DNA of 64,000 bases from Vibrio scophthalmi LMG 19158 (GTDB lineage: Bacteria; Pseudomonadota; Gammaproteobacteria; Enterobacterales; Vibrionaceae): the NCBI RefSeq assembly GCF_000222585.1, contig NZ_AFWE01000226.1:62001-126000 (forward strand), given 5' to 3'. Of the stretch, positions 56,158-64,000 are shown one piece after another. How positions within the stretch are numbered: position 1 is the stretch's first letter; each line of letters starts with the position of its first letter. The notes below the pieces were generated by a model, which saw only the letters and a program-made list of their open reading frames with translations, searched no databases and was not told the origin of the DNA. A program made the position numbers and the translations under genes.

Positions 56158-58932
56158 GTGCATGTAAGCCCAAATGATACAAATCAATACCGATACTGCA
56201 CTCTAAGTAATGGCTTAAGGGCGTTATTAATTCACGATGTACATGCGCAGAAATCGGCGGCTGCGCTCGCCGTTAACGTCGGTCATTTTGATGATCCGAT
56301 TGATCGCCAAGGTATGGCGCACTATTTAGAGCACATGTTATTTCTTGGTACCGAGAAGTACCCAAAGGTTGGTGAGTTCCAAAGCTACACCAGCCAACAT
56401 GGTGGTACAAACAATGCTTGGACTGGTACTGAACATACCTGCTTTTTCTTCGATTGTGACCCGAATGCATTCGAAAATAGCCTTGACCGTTTTAGCCAGT
56501 TTTTTAGTGCTCCACTATTTAATGCCGAAGCGCTAGATAAAGAACGCCAAGCCGTCGACTCTGAATATAAAATGAAACTCAATGACGATTCCCGTCGCTT
56601 ATATCAAGTCAACAAAGAGATCATCAACCCAGAACATCCGTTTGCTAAATTCTCGGTTGGTAATCACGAGACATTAGGCGATCGTGACGGCAAATCGATT
56701 CGCGATGAGATCATTGCTTTTCATCAACAACACTACTCAGCCGATTTAATGACGCTCGCACTCGTCGGACCGCAAACACTTGATGAACTCGAAGCGTGGG
56801 CGAATGAAAAATTTACGACCATCGCCAACTTAAATCTCGCCAGCAAGCAAATCGATGTGCCATACACCGACCTACGCTCCACCAGCATTTGGGTTAACGT
56901 GGAGCCTGTTAAAGAGATTCGTAAGCTAATCTTAACCTTCCCAATTCCAAGCATGGACGGCTATTACCGCAGTAAACCTCTCTCTTATTTTGCCCATCTG
57001 CTCGGTTATGAAGGTGAAGGCAGTTTAATGCTGGCGCTAAAAGATGCTGGTTGGATCACCTCGCTTTCCGCCGGCGGAGGCGCTAGCGGCAGCAATTATC
57101 GTGAATTCACTATTAGCTGCACATTAACCGAGCATGGTTTAGAGCATACCGACAACATAATTCAAGCCATCTTTAATTATATTGCCGTGATCAAAGCACG
57201 TGGTTTTGATGACTGGCGCTACTATGAGAAACAAGCGGTTTTGGAATCGGCATTTCGCTTTCAAGAACCGACACGCGCGATGGATTTGGTTAGCCACTTA
57301 GTGATTAACATGCAGCATTACGCCAGTGAAGACACAATTTATGGCGACTTCATGATGCAAGAGTACCAACCTGATCATCTACGAGCGTTAGCGCAAAACT
57401 TTACGGTTGATAACCTTCGTGTCACGCTGATCGCTAAAGGTCTCGATTACGATGAGCAAGCTAAGTGGTACTTTACCCCCTACTCTGTCGTGCCTCTAAA
57501 TCAACAACAACGTGATTTTTATCAGCAACCTTGCGGACTCAAAATGGCGTTGCCAGATCGCAACCCTTTTATTTGCTATGACCTCACGCCAAAAGAGTTA
57601 GAGACAGAATCCGACGTCCCAACACTATTGCAAGACTTGCCCGGATTTAAGCTGTGGCATCTGCAAGACAACGAGTTTCGCGTGCCTAAAGGCGTGATGT
57701 ACATTGCTATCGATAGTCCACATGCCGTGGCAAACCCGGTAAACATCGTCAAGACTCGCTTATGTGTTGAGATGTTTCTTGATGCGTTAGCCACTGAAAC
57801 CTATCAAGCTGAAATTGCCGGCATGGGTTACAACCTCTATGCGCACCAAGGCGGCGTGACATTGACCATTTCCGGCTTTAGTGAAAAACAGCCCGAACTG
57901 CTGAAAATGATCCTTAAACGCTTTGCGAATCGTGAATTTAGCAAAAAGCGCTTTGATACCATCAAAACACAGCTATTACGTAATTGGCGAAATTCAGCGC
58001 AAGATCGCCCAATTTCTCAGCTATTCAATGCCATGACTGGTATTTTGCAACCCAACAATCCACCTTACGCAACCTTGGTGGAAGCACTTGAAAGTATCGA
58101 AGTCGAGTCACTATCGAACTTCGTACAAGCTATTTTGGCAGAGCTGCACGTAGAAATGTTTGTCTATGGAGATTGGACGCAGAGTGATGCTTTAGCACTA
58201 GGCGAAACGCTTAAAGAAGCCATGCGCGTACAAGATCAGCAGTATGAAGAAGCGCTGCGTCCGCTGGTTATGCTTGGTAAAAACGGTACTTTCCAGCGAG
58301 AGGTGGTTTGTAATCAGGAAGATTCCGCTATCGTTGTTTACTACCAATGTGATGATACTGAGGCGAAGAGTATTGCGCTTTACTCACTGGCTAATCATCT
58401 CATGTCTGCCACCTTCTTCCATGAAATACGCACTAAACAGCAACTCGGCTATATGGTCGGTACTGGCAATATGCCGCTAAACCGACATCCCGGTATCGTG
58501 CTTTATGTGCAATCACCAAATGCAGCACCCAATGAGCTAATCAGCTCCATCGATGAGTTCCTAAATGCCTTTTACATGGTGTTGTTAGAACTCAATGAAT
58601 ATCAGTGGCACAGTAGTAAACGGGGGCTTTGGAATCAAATCGCCACGCCGGATACCACCTTACGTGGTCGAGCGCAGCGACTATGGGTTGGTATTGGTAA
58701 CAAGGATGAAAACTTTGATCAGCGCCAACGCGTATTAGCTGAACTCAAAAAATTATCTCGCAGTGATATGATCCGTTTTGTGGTGAATGAACTGAAGCCA
58801 CGTACTGCGAACCGATTGATCATGCATACCCAAGGCAATGCGCATCAAACTAGTGCACCATTAAGCCTTGGGCAGGAAATTGGTTCGATTGACGAATTTC
58901 AACTACGGGCGAAAGACGTTGAATTAGGTTAA
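56158..58932 (+). CDS. Insulinase-family (M16) metalloprotease, pitrilysin-like
   Basis: A 924-residue zinc protease with the inverted motif H55-Y-L-E58-H59 in MAHYLEHMLFLGTEKYP; the distal glutamate of ERQAVDSEY lies about 75 residues further. Four half-domains (about 230 residues each) form the chamber. The C-terminal half has the inactive domain 3/4 motif region FFHEIRTKQQLGYMVGTG, which positions substrate. The start is GTG 56158: a GGAGA site sits at the correct distance, whereas the ATG at 56152 would be too close. There is no signal peptide, unlike enterobacterial PtrA, so it is predicted cytosolic. Confidence 0.9.
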   Translation: MHVSPNDTNQYRYCTLSNGLRALLIHDVHAQKSAAALAVNVGHFDDPIDRQGMAHYLEHMLFLGTEKYPKVGEFQSYTSQHGGTNNAWTGTEHTCFFFDCDPNAFENSLDRFSQFFSAPLFNAEALDKERQAVDSEYKMKLNDDSRRLYQVNKEIINPEHPFAKFSVGNHETLGDRDGKSIRDEIIAFHQQHYSADLMTLALVGPQTLDELEAWANEKFTTIANLNLASKQIDVPYTDLRSTSIWVNVEPVKEIRKLILTFPIPSMDGYYRSKPLSYFAHLLGYEGEGSLMLALKDAGWITSLSAGGGASGSNYREFTISCTLTEHGLEHTDNIIQAIFNYIAVIKARGFDDWRYYEKQAVLESAFRFQEPTRAMDLVSHLVINMQHYASEDTIYGDFMMQEYQPDHLRALAQNFTVDNLRVTLIAKGLDYDEQAKWYFTPYSVVPLNQQQRDFYQQPCGLKMALPDRNPFICYDLTPKELETESDVPTLLQDLPGFKLWHLQDNEFRVPKGVMYIAIDSPHAVANPVNIVKTRLCVEMFLDALATETYQAEIAGMGYNLYAHQGGVTLTISGFSEKQPELLKMILKRFANREFSKKRFDTIKTQLLRNWRNSAQDRPISQLFNAMTGILQPNNPPYATLVEALESIEVESLSNFVQAILAELHVEMFVYGDWTQSDALALGETLKEAMRVQDQQYEEALRPLVMLGKNGTFQREVVCNQEDSAIVVYYQCDDTEAKSIALYSLANHLMSATFFHEIRTKQQLGYMVGTGNMPLNRHPGIVLYVQSPNAAPNELISSIDEFLNAFYMVLLELNEYQWHSSKRGLWNQIATPDTTLRGRAQRLWVGIGNKDENFDQRQRVLAELKKLSRSDMIRFVVNELKPRTANRLIMHTQGNAHQTSAPLSLGQEIGSIDEFQLRAKDVELG

Positions 58933-58955
58933 TTTAACATCCATATAAAGCTTGA

Positions 58956-59552
58956 TTAGTCTTGCTCTGACGCCACAATAGCCTTCAATGTATGCGGGTG
59001 AAGCTTAATGCACACCCCTTCATACTTAAAGGCTACCGTCGGATTATTCAAGCGTTCTCCCTCGCCTTTCGGGCTAGAGAGTTTTACTTTAACCCCCAAG
59101 TCCGCTAGCTGTTCAAAACGTTCAGCAAAGACTGGCAATTGACGTTGCAAATCAGCCAAATAGTCTTCTGCGGTTTGTGCCATTGAAGGGATCACAAACT
59201 CAATGTGCTCCCAACTTTCATTTGGGTAACTTTTACCTGGTGCAGGATAAGGCAATTCGAGGCACTCGATATGCCAGCCATTACTGTTTAATGGGCGGTC
59301 AAACGCAATGACCACGATAGGACGACCGCTAATTTTCGCTAACGAAATGACCTCGCCATACGCTGACCATGCTTGATGTGCTTGCGCAGCAATCTCAGTC
59401 TCGTTGATACGCAATGCGATATGATCGGCTTGTGCAGCCGAGAGATCCAAGCCAATACGTTCCGCCAATGCTTGTATCTTAGCGGTAAACAGATCTAGAT
59501 CTTGCAACATTTGTTGCGGTGTTAAGCGTTTAACTTCCAATTGTGCTGTCAT
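58956..59552 (-). CDS. yecM: VOC family protein YecM
   Basis: A 198-residue protein of the YecM family (glyoxalase-type fold), of unknown function. The DHIALRIN, GRPIVVIAFDRPL, ELPYPAPGKSYPNESWEHIEFVIP, SSPKGEGERLNNPTVAF and ASEQD blocks match YecM along its length. The start at ATG 59552 is favoured by a GAGA site. Divergent from argS, the same pairing as in E. coli. Confidence 0.92.
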   Translation of the reverse strand: MTAQLEVKRLTPQQMLQDLDLFTAKIQALAERIGLDLSAAQADHIALRINETEIAAQAHQAWSAYGEVISLAKISGRPIVVIAFDRPLNSNGWHIECLELPYPAPGKSYPNESWEHIEFVIPSMAQTAEDYLADLQRQLPVFAERFEQLADLGVKVKLSSPKGEGERLNNPTVAFKYEGVCIKLHPHTLKAIVASEQD

Positions 59553-59763
59553 TTCTGTTCTCATTTTTATGCCGAAATGGGGTTGGCTATAGTAATCGCA
59601 AACATTGTCAATTTCTATTGGCTATAAAAAGTCTAAATTTCATCTTATCCTCTCTATATGGCAAGCAATAAAATTGTTATCATTAGCGCCATTTTTGTGA
59701 ACTCCAACAGAACTCAGCCATAATCATGTTGAGTTCTTCGTCCTTGAAATGAAGGAAACGCGT

Positions 59764-61497
59764 GTGAATATCCAAGCACTGATTAATGACAAAGTATCTC
59801 AGGCTCTCGAAGCCGCTGGCGCACCTGCAGGCAGCCCTGCTGTGGTTCGTCAATCTGCAAAAGCACAGTTTGGTGACTACCAAGCAAATGGTGTAATGGG
59901 CGTTGCTAAGCAACTTGGCACTAACCCTCGAGAATTTGCGCAAAAAGTACTGGATGTTCTAGACCTAGACGGTATCGCGAGCAAAACAGAAATCGCCGGC
60001 CCAGGTTTCATCAACATCTTCCTATCTGAAGAGTTTCTTGCAAAACAAGCAGAAGCAGCACTAAACGACGCTCGTTTAGGCGTAACGGCTGAAGAAGCAA
60101 AAACCATCGTAGCTGACTACTCAGCACCAAACGTCGCTAAAGAGATGCACGTTGGCCACCTACGTTCTACCATCATCGGTGACGCAGTGGTTCGTACTCT
60201 TGAGTTCTTAGGCCATAACGTAATCCGTGCTAACCACATCGGTGACTGGGGTACTCAGTTCGGTATGCTGATTGCAAACCTTGAGCGTGTACAGCAAGAG
60301 TCTGGTGAAGTATCGATGGAACTTTCAGACCTTGAAGCCTTCTACCGTGAATCGAAGAAACTGTACGATGAAGACGAAGAGTTTGCAGCTAAAGCACGTG
60401 CGTACGTGGTAAAACTGCAAGGTGGTGACGAGTTCTGCGCAGAAATGTGGAAGAAACTGGTTGATGTTACGATGATCCAAAACCAGCGTAACTACGATCG
60501 CCTAAACGTATCACTGACTCGCGATGACGTAATGGGTGAAAGTAAGTACAACGACATGCTGCCTAAAATCGTTGCGGATCTACAAGCGCAAGGTCTTGCG
60601 GTTGAAAGTGAAGGCGCGCAAGTTGTCTTCCTAGACGAATACAAAAACAAAGATGGCGAAGCGATGGGCGTTATCGTGCAAAAACGCGATGGCGGCTTCC
60701 TATACACCACCACAGACATTGCCTGTGCAAAATACCGTTACGAACAGCTAGGCGCTGATCGTGTGCTTTACTTCATCGATTCACGCCAACACCAGCACCT
60801 AATGCAAGCGTGGACTATCGTTCGTAAAGCCGGCTACGTACCAGAATCAGTCTCTCTTGAGCATCACGCATTTGGCATGATGCTAGGTAAAGATGGTCGT
60901 CCATTTAAGACTCGTGCCGGTGGTACGGTTCGCCTAGCGGATCTATTGGATGAAGCAGAAGAGCGCGCAGCGCAGCTAATCGAATCGAAAAACCCAACGC
61001 TAGCAGCAGAAGAAAAGGCGACAATCGCAAATACGGTTGCAATGGCAGCGGTAAAATATGCTGACCTTTCTAAACACCGTACCACTGACTACGTGTTCGA
61101 TTGGGATAACATGCTGGCGTTCGAAGGTAACACGGCGCCATACATGCAATACGCATACACTCGTGTCGCATCAATTTTTGCCAAAGCGGGTGTATCGATG
61201 GATGAGCTGCAAGGCGACATCATTATCACTGACGAAAAAGAAAAAGCACTTGTGGCTAAACTGCTTCAGTTTGAAGAGGCTGTACAGTCTGTTGCTCGTG
61301 AAGGCCAGCCACACATCATGTGTGCTTACCTATTCGAACTAGCAGGTCAGTTCTCTAGCTTCTACGAAGCATGCCCAATCTTGGTTGCTGAAGATGCCGC
61401 TGTTAAACAAAGCCGTCTGAAAATGGCTGCACTAACCGCAAAAACCATCAAGCAAGGTTTGTCTCTTCTTGGTATCGATACGCTAGAGCGTATGTAA
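59764..61497 (+). CDS. argS: Arginyl-tRNA synthetase
   Basis: A 577-residue class I aminoacyl-tRNA synthetase. The HIGH motif is HVGHLRST in the catalytic core; a KMSK lysine is degenerate (PFKTRAGGT), as in many ArgRS. The C-terminal anticodon-binding DALR domain ends at 61494. The start is GTG 59764 with AAGGA upstream, giving N terminus MNIQAL, as in E. coli; an in-frame ATG at 59749 adds five residues. Codon use is strongly biased. Confidence 0.97.
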   Translation: MNIQALINDKVSQALEAAGAPAGSPAVVRQSAKAQFGDYQANGVMGVAKQLGTNPREFAQKVLDVLDLDGIASKTEIAGPGFINIFLSEEFLAKQAEAALNDARLGVTAEEAKTIVADYSAPNVAKEMHVGHLRSTIIGDAVVRTLEFLGHNVIRANHIGDWGTQFGMLIANLERVQQESGEVSMELSDLEAFYRESKKLYDEDEEFAAKARAYVVKLQGGDEFCAEMWKKLVDVTMIQNQRNYDRLNVSLTRDDVMGESKYNDMLPKIVADLQAQGLAVESEGAQVVFLDEYKNKDGEAMGVIVQKRDGGFLYTTTDIACAKYRYEQLGADRVLYFIDSRQHQHLMQAWTIVRKAGYVPESVSLEHHAFGMMLGKDGRPFKTRAGGTVRLADLLDEAEERAAQLIESKNPTLAAEEKATIANTVAMAAVKYADLSKHRTTDYVFDWDNMLAFEGNTAPYMQYAYTRVASIFAKAGVSMDELQGDIIITDEKEKALVAKLLQFEEAVQSVAREGQPHIMCAYLFELAGQFSSFYEACPILVAEDAAVKQSRLKMAALTAKTIKQGLSLLGIDTLERM

Positions 61498-61549
61498 GCG
61501 AGAAGCGAGAAGCGAGAAGCGAGAAGCGAGAAGCGAGAAGCGAGAAGCG
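61498..61549. repeat. Heptanucleotide tandem array directly after the argS stop
   Basis: Seven perfect copies of AGAAGCG (61501-61549), preceded by a partial GCG and starting at the base after the argS TAA. Confidence 0.95.
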
Positions 61550-61557
61550 AATAATTG

Positions 61558-61595
61558 TGGGGGTTGACGTGAAAGCGTCAACCCTTTCTTTTTTT
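61558..61595 (+). terminator. Rho-independent terminator of argS
   Basis: GGGTTGACG, loop TGAAAG and CGTCAACCC, followed by TTTCT7. Confidence 0.92.
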
Positions 61596-61607
61596 AAGGA
61601 CAGAGAA

Positions 61608-61844
61608 TCGAGAACGAGCTTCGCTCTATGGAACGCTTTGCTTTTAGAACCGAGAGACAGCCATGCTAGTTCAACTTGCAAAATAGATCCCCAACTCGCT
61701 CGTACCTCGCTCTTGAGGATGACAAACTTTAATGCTGTCGCTGCTTTCGTGTACGGAAGATCAAACCGTCACCTGTCATTCCTTTCAATCGGAAAACCTA
61801 AATTCGTCATTCCCTACAGTGAGGAACGAACGTGATAGGGAATC
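61608..61844. repeat. Mosaic intergenic repeat, copy 2 (modules A-C'-B')
   Basis: Module A (61608-61642) has the same orientation as copy 1. The C module (61686-61723) and B module (61804-61844) are both reverse-complemented and in reversed order compared with 17891-17992. Between C' and B' there are 80 bp of unmatched sequence. It occupies most of the argS-HIT spacer, which contains no gene. Confidence 0.85.
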
Positions 61845-61922
61845 TTGCATTTAGTCGGTAATAACCTAGCCACACCTTCCCTCCAACCTTATACTCAAGC
61901 AAAACAATTAATTGGAAAGACT

Positions 61923-62354
61923 ATGAGCTTTGAACTTCACCCTCAACTGGCTAAAGACACCACGGTACTTGGTCACTTCCCACTTTGTGTCGCGCTTTTG
62001 CATAAAGACAACACGGTGCCATGGGTTATTTTGGTACCACAGCGCAATAATCTTAAAGAGTTGCACCACTTGCCTATGCATGAGCAACAGCAGTTTTTGT
62101 TAGAATCTCAAGCCGTCAGCCAAGCATTGGAAGCAACCTTCCAGCCAGACAAACTAAACCTTGGCGCGTTAGGTAACATGGTGCCACAACTGCACATCCA
62201 TCACATCGCACGCTTCCAAACGGATGCAGCATGGCCAGGTCCGATTTGGGGCAACACTCAAGGCATTTTCCGCGATGATGAAGAACAACAGCAGCTGCAT
62301 ACTCGCATTAGTAATGTACTCAGCCTGAGCAGTTTATTCAGTAAAGCGAAGTAG
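61923..62354 (+). CDS. HIT domain-containing protein with an altered histidine triad
   Basis: A 143-residue HIT-superfamily protein (nucleotidyl hydrolase fold). The N-terminal blocks PWVILVPQRNNLKELHHL and the C-terminal WPGPIWG fit the family. The triad region reads QLHIHHIARF: the histidines are at positions 1, 3 and 4 instead of 1, 3 and 5 of HxHxH, so the third is displaced. The central (nucleophile) histidine remains. The start is ATG 61923; the reading frame is open further upstream but only through the mosaic repeat. Substrate unknown. Confidence 0.88.
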   Translation: MSFELHPQLAKDTTVLGHFPLCVALLHKDNTVPWVILVPQRNNLKELHHLPMHEQQQFLLESQAVSQALEATFQPDKLNLGALGNMVPQLHIHHIARFQTDAAWPGPIWGNTQGIFRDDEEQQQLHTRISNVLSLSSLFSKAK

Positions 62355-62391
62355 AACATTTCTTCGCTTTAAAAACAGGCTCGATACAAAT

Positions 62392-62420
62392 AAAAACGCC
62401 ACTCGATGAGTGGCGCTTTT
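62392..62420. terminator. Bidirectional terminator between the HIT gene and feoC
   Basis: CGCCACTC and GAGTGGCG around GAT, with A5 on the left and T4 on the right. Confidence 0.88.
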
Positions 62421-62449
62421 ATTCTCAGATGACTACTGAGGATGAATTA

Positions 62450-62680
62450 TTACATCGTCACCGTCAAAGACAATCCATTTTGCTTATTGGCTGAATAGCG
62501 AACGCGAGTAACATGGTCAGCTTTATTGGTGTCAATCATACGCGATATCACACCTTTCTTAATCCAAACTGACAGCATCGCATCAACACCGTCTTCACTT
62601 AGGGCAAATTTTTTCGCCAACTCACTGCGCGAAGCACTCCCCTGTGCATCAATGTGTTGCTTCAATTCAGTCAATATCAT
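62450..62680 (-). CDS. feoC: Ferrous iron transport protein FeoC
   Basis: A 76-residue winged-helix protein that assists FeoB. The N terminus MILTELKQHIDAQGSASRSELAKKFALSEDGVDAML is typical. There are no cysteines at all, so the Fe-S cluster described for enterobacterial FeoC cannot form here; vibrio FeoC proteins generally lack it and act through contact with FeoB. Overlaps feoB by 4 bp. Confidence 0.93.
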   Translation of the reverse strand: MILTELKQHIDAQGSASRSELAKKFALSEDGVDAMLSVWIKKGVISRMIDTNKADHVTRVRYSANKQNGLSLTVTM

Positions 62681-64000
62681 GCAATTTGTACCTCTAGCGT
62701 TTGTTGTTTCTTACCTGCCGCTTTCAAAGCACGGTAAGTCAGGCCACCGATGGCTAAAATACCACCAATCCAAGCAGCGCTTGTCGCTGGATGATCAGCA
62801 AAGTGACTCGCTTGGTAATAAAGCGTTGCCCCACCGTAAGCTAAGCCCATTGTCCACACCGCAATAAATCGCGCATATTTAGGGCCGAACTCACGCACAT
62901 AAGCACCCATCGCAGCCACACAAGGTGTGTAGAGCAAGATGAAGATTAGGTAAGCAAATGCAGCATGGCTACTTGCAAAATAACCTTGTAGATTACCAAA
63001 AATTGACGCATCCACTTCTTGGTCTTCTGCTACCGCCGAGCTATCGGTTAGGTCACCCACTTCAACGCCTAGTGGATCTGAATAGTTTAGACCCGCAAGG
63101 TTATCTGGAATGGTCATAACTGCCTCTTGCAAGCTAGCCATTAGATCGTATTGTGAATCTTCACTTTCCGCCGGAGCATAAAGGCTATTCAGTGTACCAA
63201 CAACCGCTTCTTTAGCAAAAATACCTGTAATAATACCGACCGTTGCTGGCCAGTTATCTTCTCTTACCCCCATAGGTGAGAAGATTGGCGTAACCACTTG
63301 CGACGCTTTCGATAGTACTGAGTTCTCACTATCTTCATTACCAAAGCTACCATCAGTACCGATCGAGTTAAGGAAACTTAGAATCGTCACAACCACAACG
63401 ATGGTTTTACCCGCACCAAGCACAAAACGTTTCAGTTTTTGCCAAGTCTTGATCATCACGTTCTGCATCGTTGGCAACTCGTAATCAGGCATCTCCATCA
63501 CTAAGCTGTCACTTGAGCCTGGGTAAAGCGTCTTTTTCAACACATAACCAGTAAATACAGCCGCTAGAATGCCAAGTAGGTAAAGAGCAAATACGACGTT
63601 CTGACCACTTTCAGGGAAGAATGCCGCAGCAAACAGCGCATAAACAGGTAGACGTGCGCCACATGACATAAATGGTGCCATAGAAGCAGCCAGTTTACGC
63701 TCACGCTCTTGATCAAGGGTACGAGTGGCCATGATTGAAGGAACGTTACAACCAAAACCTAGCACCAATGGCACAAATGCTTTACCGGGCAAGCCAATCT
63801 TCTGCATCACTTTGTCCAATACAAAAGCAGCGCGAGACATATAGCCAGAGCTTTCTAGAACAGCAAGGAATAGGTAAAGACAGGCAATCACTGGGATAAA
63901 GGTTGCTACTGTTTGAATACCGCCACCAACACCATCAGCAATTAGCGTTACCAGCCATACAGGCAAGTGACCATCTAGCAAGTAGTGTCCACCATCAACC
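62677..64000 (-). CDS. feoB: Ferrous iron transporter FeoB, C-terminal part (5' truncated by window edge)
   Basis: The membrane part of the Fe2+ transporter FeoB, about 441 codons here. The frame is open to the window end (...VDGGHYLLDGHLPVWL) and the N-terminal GTPase domain lies outside. The two Gate motifs are visible as GYMSRAAFVLDK...GFGCNVPSIMATRTL...FMSCGARLPVYALFAAAF and KEAVVGTLNSLYA. A large periplasmic loop and a late helix pair follow. It lies upstream of feoC in the usual feoABC order. Confidence 0.95.
   Translation of the reverse strand, partial: VDGGHYLLDGHLPVWLVTLIADGVGGGIQTVATFIPVIACLYLFLAVLESSGYMSRAAFVLDKVMQKIGLPGKAFVPLVLGFGCNVPSIMATRTLDQERERKLAASMAPFMSCGARLPVYALFAAAFFPESGQNVVFALYLLGILAAVFTGYVLKKTLYPGSSDSLVMEMPDYELPTMQNVMIKTWQKLKRFVLGAGKTIVVVVTILSFLNSIGTDGSFGNEDSENSVLSKASQVVTPIFSPMGVREDNWPATVGIITGIFAKEAVVGTLNSLYAPAESEDSQYDLMASLQEAVMTIPDNLAGLNYSDPLGVEVGDLTDSSAVAEDQEVDASIFGNLQGYFASSHAAFAYLIFILLYTPCVAAMGAYVREFGPKYARFIAVWTMGLAYGGATLYYQASHFADHPATSAAWIGGILAIGGLTYRALKAAGKKQQTLEVQIA

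Noticed and set aside
61498-61549. Possible CRISPR-like array
   Set aside because: Seven-base units without spacers; a simple tandem repeat. No cas genes are present in the window.
61557-61922. Plus-strand frames running through the argS terminator and mosaic repeat
   Set aside because: They are formed by repeat sequence and include a terminator; the real HIT gene starts at 61923.

Overview
The window is a chromosomal segment from a Vibrio-type gammaproteobacterium. The evidence is the gene order: a polar flagellar/chemotaxis block (flhA-flhF-flhG-fliA-cheYZAB-parC-parP-cheW-fipA) followed directly by ccmA-I and mlaA, plus tandem fadL genes beside an ECF sigma factor and fadIJ, and a feoC/feoB pair. 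The species cannot be decided from the sequence alone. I see no prophage, transposase, integron or CRISPR array. Most of the window is core chromosome, and the novelty is in intergenic and regulatory sequence.

Layout. 1-5.2 kb: end of a SEC-C protein, DUF1315, a DUF2989 lipoprotein, msrB, gapA, yeaD and rlmA. 5.2-12.7 kb: small accessory genes (a Vibrio-type hypothetical, a BCCT transporter, an MscS-family channel, YcgN, a GlsB/YeaQ membrane protein, a YkgJ-like cysteine cluster protein, an aldo/keto reductase and a SemiSWEET). 12.7-17 kb: an alpha-glucoside PTS operon (EIICB plus 6-phospho-alpha-glucosidase) divergent from its probable GntR/UTRA repressor. 17-22.6 kb: aqpZ, a mosaic intergenic repeat, recR-ybaB-dnaX-apt, and a DUF454 gene with an apparent AUC start behind a 44-residue membrane microprotein. 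22.8-25.7 kb: an RssB-like response regulator, a LysR regulator and a YdjA nitroreductase.

25.8-34.4 kb is a fatty-acid locus. fadI-fadJ lie behind a FadR operator. Next to them is an intergenic, strongly structured candidate small RNA with an FNR box at about -41. Then come an ECF sigma factor, a DUF3379 membrane protein (probable anti-sigma) and two fadL porins. 34.4-42.3 kb: mlaA and the complete cytochrome c maturation operon ccmABCDEFGHI, with overlapping reading frames. 42.5-55.3 kb: the flagellar/chemotaxis block, encoding polar placement (FlhF, FlhG, FipA, ParC, ParP) and the signalling array (CheA, W, B, Y, Z). 55.4-64 kb: sixA, a large insulinase-family protease, yecM/argS, a second copy of the mosaic repeat, a HIT-family protein, and feoC with the C-terminal part of feoB cut by the window edge.

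The most interesting observations are the candidate FNR-driven sRNA beside fadIJ; the identical 13-mer inside both divergent promoters of the alpha-glucoside locus; the dnaX slippery site; the AUC start; a 24-copy hexanucleotide array encoding the Glu-Pro linker of ParP; repeated short motifs in CheA where a P2 domain would be expected; and a mosaic repeat whose internal block is inverted between its two copies.
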